Source: CAWABB01 sp963701735
Lineage (GTDB): Bacteria; Bacteroidota; Ignavibacteria; UBA10030; UBA6906
Assembly (NCBI GenBank): GCA_963701735.1
Contig: CAVPBI010000017.1
Location: 62,001 to 126,000, forward strand
Length of the DNA stretch: 64,000 bases
Reading direction: 5' to 3'
Shown here: positions 17,590-26,171 of the stretch, piece after piece
Position numbering within the stretch: position 1 is the first letter of the stretch
How the letters are laid out: every line of letters starts with the position of its first letter
Notes under the pieces: generated by a model
What the model was told of the DNA's origin: nothing
Databases searched by the model: none
The model's input: the letters and a program-made list of their open reading frames with translations, nothing else
Translations under genes and position numbers: made by a program

Positions 17590-18628
17590 ATGAGCATCCT
17601 GGTCAACAAGCAGAGCAAAGTGGTCGTGCAGGGGATCACCGGCGGCGAGGGGACCTTCCACGCGTCGCAGATGCTGGAGTACGGGACAAACGTCGTTGCG
17701 GGCGTGACCCCGGGCAAAGGCGGGACCATGTACGGGGGGAACGAGAAGGACACGTTCACGCGGGACGTCCCGGTGTTCGACACCGTCGCCGACGCGGTCG
17801 GCGCGACGGGAGCGAACGTCTCGGTGATCTTCGTGCCCGCGGCCTTCGCCGCAGACGCCATCATTGAAGCCGCGGCCGCGGGGGTTGCCCTCGTCGTGTG
17901 CATCACGGAGGGGATTCCGACGCGCGACATGCTGAAGGCGTACGAGTTCGTGACCGCGAAGGGGGTCCGTCTCATCGGGCCGAACTGCCCCGGGATCATC
18001 AGCCCCGGCCAGTGCAAGGTCGGCATCATGCCCGGCTTCATCCACAAGCCCGGCACGGTGGGTGTGGTTTCGAGGAGCGGAACCCTCACGTACGAAGCGG
18101 TATGGCAGCTGACCGAGCGGGGGATCGGACAGTCCACGTGCATCGGCATCGGCGGCGATCCGGTGATCGGCACGAGGTTCGTCGATGCGCTCCGGCTGTT
18201 CAATGAAGACCCTGGAACCGAGGCGGTGGTGATGATCGGAGAGATTGGAGGGACAGCCGAGGAGGAGGCCGCTGCGTACGTGCGCTCGTCGATGAAGAAG
18301 CCGGTCGTGGGATTCATCGCCGGCCGGACTGCGCCGCCCGGACGACGCATGGGACATGCGGGTGCGATCATCGCGGGTGGGAAGGGGACTGCGCAGGAGA
18401 AGATGGACGTCATGAAGGCGGCGGGGATCAAGGTCGTGGAGAGCCCTGCGGTGATCGGCGAGGCCATCGAAGAACATTCTCAAGCGCAAGAAGAGTGCTA
18501 CGGCAAGGAAGAGCGCAGTGGCAAAGAAGGGCGCGGCGGCAAAGAAGAAGCGTCCTGCGGAGGCGACAGGCCGGGGAAAGGTTCGCACCGCCGTGAAGGG
18601 CCGCGCGGCCGCACGGCGCAGGCGCTAA
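17590..18628 (+). CDS. sucD: Succinyl-CoA synthetase alpha subunit with a basic K/A/R-rich tail (one frameshift)
   Basis: SucD with CoA-binding N-domain (VVVQGITGGEGTFHASQMLEYGTNVVAGV), GPNCPGIISP, the phosphohistidine loop GRTAPPGRRMGHAGAII and VESPAVIGEAIE. The usual end comes here. After a one-base shift near 18470 the sequence goes on with ILKRKKSATARKSAVAKK and about 35 more residues rich in Lys, Ala and Arg, ending RAAARRRR at TAA 18626-18628. Such a tail resembles histone-H1-like bacterial proteins and is not part of normal SucD. Without the shift, a frame with no such bias runs on to 18726. sucC is not adjacent. Confidence 0.9.
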
Positions 18629-18747
18629 GGCAAGGCGACCCCCGGAGAGAAGGACGTGCCGGACGCGCACGATACAGGTCGCATGGACGCGCGTCAGACA
18701 CTGCACACAGAACACATCACGAGTAACCACTCACAACGCACACACGT

Positions 18748-19176
18748 ATGGCACTCGAACGAACGCTCGCAATTCTCAAACCTGACACGGTGAAGCGCAA
18801 TCTCATGGGCGAGGTCGTCGCCCGGATCGAGAAGGCCGGATTCAGGATTCTCGGCATGAAGATGGTGAAGCTGACCGGAGAGACCGCAGGCGGATTCTAC
18901 GCCGTCCACCGCGGCCGCCCCTTCTACGATGACCTTGTGCAATTCATGAGTTCGGGCCCGTGCGTCCCCATCGCGCTCGAAAAGGAGAATGCGGTCGCCG
19001 ACTTCCGCACGCTCATCGGCGCCACGGATCCGAAGGACGCCGCGCCGGGGACGATCCGGAAGGAGTTTGCGGCGAGCAAGGGCGAGAACATCGTGCACGG
19101 TTCGGATTCCGCCGAGAACGGCAGAATGGAAATCGCATACTTCTTCTCCGAAAAGGAGGTCGTCGAGCACCGCTGA
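18748..19176 (+). CDS. ndk: Nucleoside diphosphate kinase
   Basis: A 142-residue Ndk that passes phosphate from ATP to other NDPs. It starts RTLAILKPDTVKRNLMGEV and has FYAVHRGRPFYDDLVQFMSSGP, GATDPKDAAPGTIRKEF and the active-site His in NIVHGSDSAENG. Length and motifs are normal. The stop overlaps the start of the NUDIX gene. Confidence 0.97.
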   Translation: MALERTLAILKPDTVKRNLMGEVVARIEKAGFRILGMKMVKLTGETAGGFYAVHRGRPFYDDLVQFMSSGPCVPIALEKENAVADFRTLIGATDPKDAAPGTIRKEFAASKGENIVHGSDSAENGRMEIAYFFSEKEVVEHR

Positions 19177-19721
19177 TGGCGCTTGGAGCCTGGAGACGGC
19201 TGCGTTCTTCTGTCGCATCGAAGAACCCGTGGTGGACCTATATGCTGGACCACTTTGAACTCCCCTCCGGAAAACGAGGGGAGTATCATTATGTCCATAC
19301 CAACGGCTCGGCGATGGTCATCCCTGTCCTGCCCGACGGGCAGCTCGTGCTGGTCAACCAGTACCGGTATCTCGCGTCGAAGGAGAGCCTGGAGTTCCCG
19401 TGCGGGAGCGTCAAGGACGGCTCGACGCACGACAGGACGGCATGGGAAGAGCTCGCGGAGGAGACCGGCTACTCGGCCGGAACTCTCCTGCTGGCGGGAG
19501 AGTTCAATCCGTATAACGGGGTCACGGACGAGATGTGCCGGGTCTATGTCGCCCGGGACCTGACGTTCGTTGGAGAAGCCCCCGAAGAAACGGAGGAATT
19601 CGAGCTTGTGACGCTCCGGCCGGAGGAACTGGATGCCCGGGTCCGCTCCGGGGACGTCTGGGATGGCATGACGATCGCTGCGTGGGCGGTCGGGCGGGGG
19701 AGGATCGGGTCAGAAACCTGA
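19176..19721 (+). CDS. NUDIX hydrolase, ADP-ribose pyrophosphatase-like, with an altered Nudix box
   Basis: A 181-residue protein translationally coupled to ndk. It has the ADP-ribose pyrophosphatase layout: YVHTNGSAMVIPVLPDGQLVLVNQYRY, then the Nudix box and a PYNGVTDEMCRVYVA segment. In the box (GSVKDG...AWEELAEETGY) the helix residues E16, E19, E20 and G22 are kept, but position 7 is Ser instead of Glu and position 15 is Glu instead of Arg. Metal-binding Glu residues remain, so it may be active on a different substrate. Confidence 0.82.
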   Translation: MALGAWRRLRSSVASKNPWWTYMLDHFELPSGKRGEYHYVHTNGSAMVIPVLPDGQLVLVNQYRYLASKESLEFPCGSVKDGSTHDRTAWEELAEETGYSAGTLLLAGEFNPYNGVTDEMCRVYVARDLTFVGEAPEETEEFELVTLRPEELDARVRSGDVWDGMTIAAWAVGRGRIGSET

Positions 19722-19739
19722 GAATTCGGCACCAAATTA

Positions 19740-19768
19740 TTGACTTCCCCCGTTTTTTTTCTTAAAAT
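19740..19768 (+). promoter_or_regulatory. Promoter of the GAF/GGDEF-like gene
   Basis: TTGACT at 19740-19745 and TAAAAT at 19763-19768 with 17 bp between, including a run of eight T in the spacer; 60 bases before the start codon. Confidence 0.7.
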
Positions 19769-19827
19769 GATCAAATTCTATCTCCTTTTCCCAAACACGG
19801 TTCTGGGATCCGACCGATGGTGGCGCC

Positions 19828-21741
19828 ATGGTGGCGATGAAATCACATATCGTTCGCGTGATCATCGTCGCCGCCGCAGGGTTGGCGGGGCTCATCATTG
19901 GTCTTTTTGTTGGCTCGCCGATCGGATGGACGGTGAGCGGCCTGTTGCTGGGGGCGGCAGGCGTCGTGGCTGTCATGGTCGTGAAGGAAGAGCTTCCTTT
20001 CTCGCCGTCATCCAGATCCCGTGAAGAGGATATCCGACAACAACCGCCCCAGGGACCCATGAAGAAACTGCTCTTTGACGACTTCCAGTCGTCCGCATCC
20101 GGAGGCTACGTGGTGCGGGAGGTCCAGGAAACTGAGGAGCACACGGTTGTTCCTTCGACAAAGGCGGCGCGGCCCGCGCCGGCGCCGCTGAAAGAGGAGA
20201 CGGTGCGCGAGCTGACCATCGTCGATTTCTTCGACCTCGACAGCGATCCCGCGTTGACGGACATCGAGCCGAAGAGCGAATTTCACGCGCTGCTGGACAA
20301 GGTGCTGCTGGTGATTAAAGACGTGGTGTTCGCCCACACGGTCGCGTTCTTCTGGGCGAATCGGGACAAGGGGCAGATGATCCTGGAATCCATGGCGACG
20401 GACAGCGATCAGTTCATGTCCGGCCGCCGGTTCGCCATCGAGAACGACCTCGTCAGCAAGGTCGCGCTCGAAGCCAAACCCCGGCTGCTCGGCAACGTCA
20501 CGGAGCAGACCGAGCCCGAGCTGCTCCGCTACTATGACATGCCTCCGGGCATCCGGTCGGTCATTTGCGTGCCGGTGTTCTTCCGGAGCGTGGGCGACGA
20601 CATCAAGCCGGTCGGCGTCATCGTGGCGGACAGCAAGGCAGACGATGCGTTCGGAGCCGAGACGTTCGCGATCCTCGGCCGCATGACCAAGCTGGTGTCG
20701 GCGCTCATCAAGAGCTACACCGACAAGTACGATCTGCTGCTCGACTCGGAGCTGCTGAACTCGATGCGCCGGATGCAGGACCGGATCGCGTCGTCCCCGA
20801 CGGAGGAGACGATCCTCTCGGCGATCGCGGACGAGGCCAACCGCCTCACCGCGCACGACGCGATGTCAGTCGTGATGTATTCCGAGGACGCGAAAGGCTG
20901 GGTCGTCCAGCGCAGCGTGAGCAAGCATGCGTCCCCGTATGTCGCTCCCGGCGATGCGGTGGAAGTGCCGGAGTCGATCGTTGGCGCCTCGATTGCGTCC
21001 ACCAGGATCGAAACGGAAGACGATCTCTCGGGATCCACACGGTGCAGGTTCCGGCACGATGAGCCGGCCGCACAGGGCGGGTCGTTTGTCAGCATCCCGA
21101 TCAGCTCGCTGAACCGGTGCTACGGCGCAATCGCGCTGGAGCACACGAGCCCCGGCGGGTTCAACGGGACCGACGTCGAGAAGCTGTTCCGCCTCGTGCA
21201 GCATGCCGCATCGTCGCTCGAGGTGCTGTACATGCAGAATATCGTCAAGGAGTATGTCAGCCTCGATCACCTCATGGGGCTTACCAGCCGCAAGCACTTC
21301 ATGAGGCGGCTGGAGGACGAGGTCCTCAGGGCAGAGGATTGCTCGGCGGAGCTGTCGCTCGTGACGGCTACGGTGGACAATCTCGACGAGCTCGTCCATC
21401 GCTACGGGAAGGACAGTACGGAAACGATTCTGAACGAAGTTGCGAAATTGATGCGCGGCAACGTCCGTCCGTACGATACGGTCGGCGTGCTCGACAGGAA
21501 CACCATCGGAATTCTTCTGGTGGAGACGGTGGCCCGGGACGCGTACCTCTGGGCGGAGAAGGTCCGGAGGCTGATCGCGGGGCACGTGATTGACGTGTCG
21601 GGGCGGACGCTGTCGGTGACGGTCAGCGTCGGGGTGTGCGGCCTGTCGGAAGGCATGGGCGCCGCCGATATCGTGCAGGGCGCCACCCGCGTTCTGGAGA
21701 ACGCCATCGAAGGCGGAGGAAATCTTGTGCGGGTTGTGTGA
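19828..21741 (+). CDS. Membrane GAF-GAF protein with a degenerate GGDEF domain
   Basis: A 637-residue protein. Residues ~7-52 are two membrane helices; a Pro-rich linker runs to ~145. Two GAF-like domains follow (about 155-300, with SVICVPVFFRSVGDDIKPVGVIVADS; and 315-475, with FVSIPISSLNRCYGAIALEH). Residues ~485-637 have the fold of a GGDEF domain (DHLMGLTSRKHFMRRLEDEV, then LSVTVSVGVCGLSEG), but the GGDEF position at ~552-558 reads VLDRNTIGI. It therefore probably cannot make c-di-GMP and may act as a sensor or scaffold. ATG 19837 is an alternative start. Confidence 0.82.
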   Translation: MVAMKSHIVRVIIVAAAGLAGLIIGLFVGSPIGWTVSGLLLGAAGVVAVMVVKEELPFSPSSRSREEDIRQQPPQGPMKKLLFDDFQSSASGGYVVREVQETEEHTVVPSTKAARPAPAPLKEETVRELTIVDFFDLDSDPALTDIEPKSEFHALLDKVLLVIKDVVFAHTVAFFWANRDKGQMILESMATDSDQFMSGRRFAIENDLVSKVALEAKPRLLGNVTEQTEPELLRYYDMPPGIRSVICVPVFFRSVGDDIKPVGVIVADSKADDAFGAETFAILGRMTKLVSALIKSYTDKYDLLLDSELLNSMRRMQDRIASSPTEETILSAIADEANRLTAHDAMSVVMYSEDAKGWVVQRSVSKHASPYVAPGDAVEVPESIVGASIASTRIETEDDLSGSTRCRFRHDEPAAQGGSFVSIPISSLNRCYGAIALEHTSPGGFNGTDVEKLFRLVQHAASSLEVLYMQNIVKEYVSLDHLMGLTSRKHFMRRLEDEVLRAEDCSAELSLVTATVDNLDELVHRYGKDSTETILNEVAKLMRGNVRPYDTVGVLDRNTIGILLVETVARDAYLWAEKVRRLIAGHVIDVSGRTLSVTVSVGVCGLSEGMGAADIVQGATRVLENAIEGGGNLVRVV

Positions 21742-21782
21742 CCTCGCCGCGCGGAGCATGTGATTGAAAGGACAACGGAGCA

Positions 21783-21977
21783 ATGGCAAAACAGCAAACG
21801 TTTGGTGACAAGGCAAAAAAGGGAGAGCTGCGCGGGAAGAAATGCCCGGTCTGCGGGACGGTGTACCAGCCGGTCCTGCTCGTGGCATCGGAGCGCTCCC
21901 AATCCACCAGCCACTGGAAGTTCAACGAGCGGCGGGTGCAGGTCTGCAAGTGCAACGAAAAAGAAGTGTACGCCTGA
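21783..21977 (+). CDS. Small Cys-motif protein of unknown function
   Basis: A 64-residue basic protein with CPVCGTVYQPVLL near residue 22 and a C-terminal CKCNEKEVYA, likely a zinc ribbon. A GGACAACGGAGCA ribosome site precedes the ATG. I do not recognise a named family. It sits between the GAF/GGDEF-like gene and sigma A on the same strand. Confidence 0.7.
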   Translation: MAKQQTFGDKAKKGELRGKKCPVCGTVYQPVLLVASERSQSTSHWKFNERRVQVCKCNEKEVYA

Positions 21978-22206
21978 GCGTCCCGGAATCCGGGACCGGC
22001 AGTCAGGCGCACGCCGCCCGGCTCGGGGATGACCCGCTCCAGGCGGCGCGTTCATCTCATGGGTCCAGGGACGAAACCCTCCGGACGCCGGGTACGTAGA
22101 GAGTATGCACAGAAGGCCGGCGCCACGAGGCCGACACGGCGTTCGCGGCGCGGATCTCTCCTGAGGGTATTGCGTGACAACGACATCGCGGCCGATGGGC
22201 CGTTGA

Positions 22207-22232
22207 GGACGCCCTGCGCGCCGCAGGCGTCC
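22207..22232 (+). other. Hairpin in the leader of the sigma A gene
   Basis: GGACGC and CTGCG pair with CGCAG and GCGTCC around a CGC loop with one bulged C. It lies 38 bases before the sigA start in an otherwise featureless 292-base gap (21978-22269). No T run follows, so a leader structure or a read-through terminator are both possible. Confidence 0.35.
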
Positions 22233-22269
22233 ACATTTGAGTTGATGACGGGAGCGTAGAACTCGCCAC

Positions 22270-23127
22270 ATGGTCAAGATCACCAAACAGTACACCAATC
22301 GAGAGAGCCAGTCGCTGGACAAGTACCTCCAGGAGATCGGCAAGGTTGAGCTCCTCAAATCTGAAGAGGAGATCGACCTCGCACGCCGCATCAAGAAGGG
22401 GGATCAGCGGGCGCTCGAGAAGCTCACGAAGGCCAACCTGCGGTTTGTGGTCAGCGTGGCAAAGCAGTATCAGAACCAGGGCCTGTCGCTGGGCGACCTG
22501 ATCAACGAGGGGAATCTCGGCCTGATCAAGGCGGCCAAGCGGTTCGACGAGACCCGTGGATTCAAGTTTATCTCCTATGCGGTCTGGTGGATCCGTCAGT
22601 CGATTCTTCAGGCCCTCGCCGAGCAGTCCCGCATCGTCCGGCTCCCGTTGAACCGGGTCGGCGCGTTGAACAAGATCGGGAAGGCGTTCAGCACGCTCGA
22701 GCAGGAGTTCGAGCGCGAGCCGAGCGCCAGCGAGCTGGCCGAAGAGCTGGACATGTCGCTCTTCGAGGTGTCGGATACCCTGAAGATCTCCGGGCGGCAC
22801 CTCTCCATGGACGCGCCCTTTGCGCAGGGAGAAGACAACCGGCTGCTGGATGTGATTCAGGACGAGCGGCAGCCGTCCCCCGACAGCGAGCTGATGAAGG
22901 AGTCGCTCAGCAAGGAAGTGGAGCGTGCTCTCTCGACGCTGAGCGACCGCGAGGCGGAGGTGATCCGGCTGTACTTCGGACTCGGGCGCGAGCACTCGCT
23001 GACGCTCGAGGAGATCGGCGAGCGGTTCAAGCTGACGCGCGAACGCGTCCGGCAGATCAAAGAGAAGGCCATTCGCAGGCTGCGGCACGCGTCGCGGAGC
23101 AAGCAGCTGCGCGCATACCTTGGGTGA
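22270..23127 (+). CDS. rpoD: Primary sigma factor, short Bacteroidota type
   Basis: A 285-residue sigma-70 without region 1.1. It starts MVKITKQYTNRESQSLDKYLQE as in Bacteroidota RpoD/SigA and has region 1.2, region 2 (NLRFVVSVAKQYQNQGLSLGD...FKFISYAVWWIRQSI), region 3 and region 4 (LTLEEIGERFKLTRERVRQI...LRAYL). It directs RNA polymerase to housekeeping promoters. The length and N-terminus are the best taxonomic clue in the window. Confidence 0.96.
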   Translation: MVKITKQYTNRESQSLDKYLQEIGKVELLKSEEEIDLARRIKKGDQRALEKLTKANLRFVVSVAKQYQNQGLSLGDLINEGNLGLIKAAKRFDETRGFKFISYAVWWIRQSILQALAEQSRIVRLPLNRVGALNKIGKAFSTLEQEFEREPSASELAEELDMSLFEVSDTLKISGRHLSMDAPFAQGEDNRLLDVIQDERQPSPDSELMKESLSKEVERALSTLSDREAEVIRLYFGLGREHSLTLEEIGERFKLTRERVRQIKEKAIRRLRHASRSKQLRAYLG

Positions 23128-23764
23128 GCGATTCCGACAATCATGCGCCGCCGGCCTCGCTCGACGAGGCCGGTCCCGTTTTGTCAGGGCCGCGGGGCTT
23201 GCTGCGCTCGCGGCGTTCATGCTTGCGGCGCAGGGGTGCTCGACGTCGAGACCGCGCTTCACGACGACGCCCGTTGAGGATGCCCGCGTGGCGGACGAAG
23301 AGCGGAAGCTTGACGACGTGAAGGTCGACGCCGAAAGCTTCGTTTCGACCAGCGCGCCCGCAGCGCCGGGAGTCGCAGTCGCTCCCGCGGGGGTGGACCG
23401 GGATCGCGTCCTGCTCGACATCGTTGACCTGCTGGGGACGCCGTATCGCTACGGCGGAATGGACCGTGACGGGATGGACTGCTCGGGGTTCACGTCCAGG
23501 GTGTACCGGGAAGCGTCGCTCCCGTCGCTGTCCCGGTCGACGCGCGATCAATTCAAGCAGGGTCGGCCCGTGCAGCGCGATGCGCTCCAGTTCGGGGACC
23601 TGGTGTTCTTCAATACGACAGGGGATTCCCCCTCGCACGTGGGACTGTTCATCGAGGACGACGTGTTCGCCCATGCCAGCGTGTCGTTCGGCGTGACCCT
23701 GTCGTCGCTTCAAAGCACGTACTATAAGGAACGATTTGTCGGCGCCCGCCGGGTCGTCCGGTAA
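23120..23764 (+). CDS. NlpC/P60 family cell-wall endopeptidase lipoprotein
   Basis: The C-terminal ~115 residues are an NlpC/P60 cysteine peptidase: GTPYRYGGMDRDGMDCSGFTSRVY (catalytic Cys), SPSHVGLFIEDDVFAHAS (two His) and ARRVV at the end. The N-terminus has a lipoprotein signal ending LAAQGC, then a linker. Such enzymes cut the D-Glu-diaminopimelate bond in peptidoglycan. TTG 23120, overlapping the sigma gene by 8 bases, is the only usable start in frame before the signal; the leader is long, so the exact start is uncertain. Confidence 0.88.
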   Translation: MGERFRQSCAAGLARRGRSRFVRAAGLAALAAFMLAAQGCSTSRPRFTTTPVEDARVADEERKLDDVKVDAESFVSTSAPAAPGVAVAPAGVDRDRVLLDIVDLLGTPYRYGGMDRDGMDCSGFTSRVYREASLPSLSRSTRDQFKQGRPVQRDALQFGDLVFFNTTGDSPSHVGLFIEDDVFAHASVSFGVTLSSLQSTYYKERFVGARRVVR

Positions 23765-23782
23765 GCGCGACGAGATACAGCG

Positions 23783-24361
23783 ATGGCTCAACTACCGTTG
23801 TTCATTTATGACGACCAGATCCTGCGCCGCAAGGCGAAGCCGGTCCGGGAGGTCGACGACGATCTCCGAAGGCTCGCCGCCGATATGATGGAGACGATGC
23901 ACCTCGATCATGGCATCGGCCTTGCCGCGAACCAGGTCGGCTCCCTCCAGCGCATCATCGTGGTGGATGTTTCCGACATGGAGGAGACCCCCGAGGTCCC
24001 GCCGCTGGTGATGCTCAACCCGGAAGTCCTTCGCGAGGAGGGGTCGTGGGTCATGGAAGAGGGATGCCTGAGCATCCCCGATATCCGGGAGGAAGTGGAA
24101 CGGCCGGAGCTCATCAGGGTGCGGTTCAAGGATCTCGACTTCAAGAATCACGAGGTCGAAGCGGCGGGGATCCTCAGCCGGGTGATCCTTCACGAGATAG
24201 ACCACCTGAACGGCGTCCTCTTCATCGATCGGCTGGGCGCGGTGAAGCGCAAGCTGCTGCGGGGCAGGCTGAACAAGATCCGCCGCGGCGAGTACGAAGT
24301 GAACTATCCCGTGGCGACGCCGTCCGTCGCCGAGGCCTCAACGCCCGCAACCGAGTCCTGA
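23783..24361 (+). CDS. def: Peptide deformylase
   Basis: A 192-residue enzyme that removes the formyl group from new proteins. All three motifs are present: GIGLAANQVG, EEGCLSIPDI (metal Cys) and HEIDHLNGVLF (HExxH). A tail of ~25 residues after the core is Thr/Ala-rich. It is followed at once by fmt, the classic def-fmt pairing. Confidence 0.96.
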   Translation: MAQLPLFIYDDQILRRKAKPVREVDDDLRRLAADMMETMHLDHGIGLAANQVGSLQRIIVVDVSDMEETPEVPPLVMLNPEVLREEGSWVMEEGCLSIPDIREEVERPELIRVRFKDLDFKNHEVEAAGILSRVILHEIDHLNGVLFIDRLGAVKRKLLRGRLNKIRRGEYEVNYPVATPSVAEASTPATES

Positions 24362-24397
24362 CCCCGGAGGTGTGCCGTCGCACCGCGCGTCGTCTTC

Positions 24398-25306
24398 ATG
24401 GGGACACCGGAGTTCGCGGTTCCGAGCCTCGAAGCGCTTGTCCGGAACCGGTGGAACGTCCAGTGCGTCGTCACCGCCCCTGACAAGCCCGTCGGACGCG
24501 GGCTGCACGTCCGTCCGTCACCTGTCAAGACCGCCGCGACCGCCGCCGGCATCGACGTTCTTCAGCCGGCCACGCTCAACGACCCCGGGTTCCACGAAGC
24601 GCTCCGCGCGCACCGGCCGGATATTATCGCGGTCGTCGCATTCAGAATACTCCCCGCGTCCATCATCGACATCCCCGCGCTGGGCGCGTTCAATCTCCAC
24701 GCCTCGCTCCTTCCGAAGTACCGCGGTGCCGCCCCGATCAACCACGCCCTGATGAACGGGGAGACGGTCACCGGGGTGACGACGTTCTTCCTCGAGCGCA
24801 CCGTCGACACGGGCAATGTGATCCTGCAGCGGCCGGTCCCCATCGAACCGGACGATGATGCGGGAACGCTTCACGACCGGCTCTCGCTTGTAGGCGCGGA
24901 CGCCGTCGTGGAGACCGTACGGCTCATCGCCAGCGGCAGCGCTCCGCGCCTTCCGCAGGATGCGTCACAGGCCACGCCCGCTCCGAAGATCTTCAGGGAG
25001 CAGTGCAGGATCGACTGGAATCGTCCGGCGGAATCCGTGGTGAATCAGATCCGCGGTCTCTCGCCGCATCCCGGCCCGTTCACGGTTCACGAGGGGCGGG
25101 AGATCCATGTCTACCGCGCCGCGGCCGTGCAGCCTCCGCATGCGCTTGCGCCAGGAGAGATTCTTCTGGACGGCAAGGCACTCATTGTGGGAACAGCCGG
25201 GGGTGCCGTCCGGCTCGTCGAGCTCCAGCAACAGGGGAGAAAGCGGATGGGGGTGGAGGAGTTTCTGCGGGGATATCGTTTTCGGGACGGGGCGCGATTC
25301 GTGTGA
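24398..25306 (+). CDS. fmt: Methionyl-tRNA formyltransferase
   Basis: The enzyme formylates Met-tRNA(i). MGTPEFAVPSLEAL, NLHASLLPKYRGAAPINHALMNGE and TVDTGNVILQ carry the folate site and catalytic Asn, His and Asp; the C-terminal OB-like domain ends GYRFRDGARF. The frame before ATG 24398 reads PRVVF, the conserved residues just before MGTPEF, but no start codon occurs between there and the def stop. A lost base near GTG 24372 may hide the true start some nine codons upstream. Confidence 0.93.
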   Translation: MGTPEFAVPSLEALVRNRWNVQCVVTAPDKPVGRGLHVRPSPVKTAATAAGIDVLQPATLNDPGFHEALRAHRPDIIAVVAFRILPASIIDIPALGAFNLHASLLPKYRGAAPINHALMNGETVTGVTTFFLERTVDTGNVILQRPVPIEPDDDAGTLHDRLSLVGADAVVETVRLIASGSAPRLPQDASQATPAPKIFREQCRIDWNRPAESVVNQIRGLSPHPGPFTVHEGREIHVYRAAAVQPPHALAPGEILLDGKALIVGTAGGAVRLVELQQQGRKRMGVEEFLRGYRFRDGARFV

Positions 25307-25344
25307 CCGTTCGGGTAGCGGGTTGTCAGGCGCCGCGTGATGCC

Positions 25345-25776
25345 TTATTCTTCCTTCGCCTGAATGACGAGGAGGCGATGCAGGGCGGTCTCCCATTTGA
25401 CCCAGAGACGCTCGGTGGGCTTGCAGATCCTTTCGGGCGAGCTGGCAGTCCTGATTGACGGCGTAAGGAAGACGTCGTAGAACTTTCCCCGTTCCTCGAG
25501 GTTGATCCGCACTTTTCCCTCCTGAAGCACGCCGGCGGCGGCGAGCTTCGGCTCCCGGTCCGTCTCTCCCAGCGCCTTCCATTTCGTCTCGACAAACCTC
25601 GCGGCCGGATCTACCGTCTCCAGCTCATAGCCGTCGAGCGTCAGGGCAATCGTCAGCTTCTTGAACGCCTCATCGATGAATGGGACGTCGGCCCGCACGC
25701 GGATCCCCTGGAAGGGAGTCGCGCACCCCCCGAAGATCGCCAGCCAGAGAACGGAGTACCGTGCAATTCGTACCAT
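25345..25776 (-). CDS. Putative lipoprotein of unknown function
   Basis: A 143-residue protein with a short lipoprotein signal (MVRIARYSVLWLAIFGGC). The mature part has no family I recognise: it starts PFQGIRVRADVPFIDEAFKKL and ends TERLWVKWETALHRLLVIQAKEE. GGAGG six bases upstream supports ATG 25776 over longer starts. It is transcribed away from the Pho box at 25836, which points the other way. Confidence 0.7.
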   Translation of the reverse strand: MVRIARYSVLWLAIFGGCATPFQGIRVRADVPFIDEAFKKLTIALTLDGYELETVDPAARFVETKWKALGETDREPKLAAAGVLQEGKVRINLEERGKFYDVFLTPSIRTASSPERICKPTERLWVKWETALHRLLVIQAKEE

Positions 25777-25835
25777 GCCTTCCTCCATGTGCCTCACGGA
25801 ATCTAAAGAGGCGCACCTCAAACTGCAATCGACAC

Positions 25836-25889
25836 TTAACAGAAACATAACATTGAGGTCACAATTCCATAACGGGCGGCACCTATATT
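25836..25889 (+). promoter_or_regulatory. Pho box A with -10 element
   Basis: Four hexamers at an exact 11-bp period: TTAACA 25836, ATAACA 25847, GTCACA 25858, ATAACG 25869. Nine bases later comes TATATT (25884-25889). The array replaces a -35 box, as in PhoP/PhoB-activated promoters. It points into a gene-free stretch. Confidence 0.75.
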
Positions 25890-25895
25890 CATGCG

Positions 25896-26101
25896 TCATC
25901 GAGCCAGTGCTACCTTCAGATCGTTTGGCAGCGAACCCGTCGCAACGCACCCGTCGCGGCAAATCCGTCGCAGTGCACCAGTTGAAGTGAACCCGATGTG
26001 TTGAGCCTCTCGAAATGTTCCTCCCAATCCTACTTGTTGGGCAGGAATAGAAGCCCTGGAGACAGTCCCTGACCCCTGTCATTCCGGGGCTTCGCTTTTT
26101 C
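25896..26101 (+). ncRNA. Candidate Pho-regulated small RNA
   Basis: About 205 bases lie between the Pho box A promoter and a strong terminator. The only reading frame is 37 codons from an ATG at 25891, upstream of the expected transcription start, so it is unlikely to be translated. The 5' half has three similar segments around CCCGTCGCAACGCACC, CCGTCGCGGCAAAT and CCGTCGCAGTGCACC. Promoter, terminator and lack of a gene together suggest an RNA; no known RNA family is recognised. Confidence 0.45.
26050..26101 (+). terminator. Rho-independent terminator of the candidate small RNA
   Basis: Outer stem GAAGCCC / GGGCTTC, inner stem GACAG / CTGTC, then GCTTTTTC. The T run shows it ends a plus-strand transcript, although no plus-strand gene precedes it. 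Confidence 0.75.
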
Positions 26102-26117
26102 AGCAGCGGAAACAGAC

Positions 26118-26171
26118 TTAACAGTTTCATAATGCGGAGGTAACAATGGGGTAACGTACCACGGTTATATT
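26118..26171 (+). promoter_or_regulatory. Pho box B with -10 element
   Basis: TTAACA 26118, ATAATG 26129, GTAACA 26140, GTAACG 26151 (11-bp period), then nine bases and TATATT at 26166-26171. It leads to the TonB receptor gene, leaving a ~130-base untranslated leader. Confidence 0.8.

Noticed and set aside
25891..26004. 37-codon open frame after Pho box A as a small protein
   Set aside because: Its ATG is upstream of the expected transcription start and has no ribosome site; composition shows no signal or motif.
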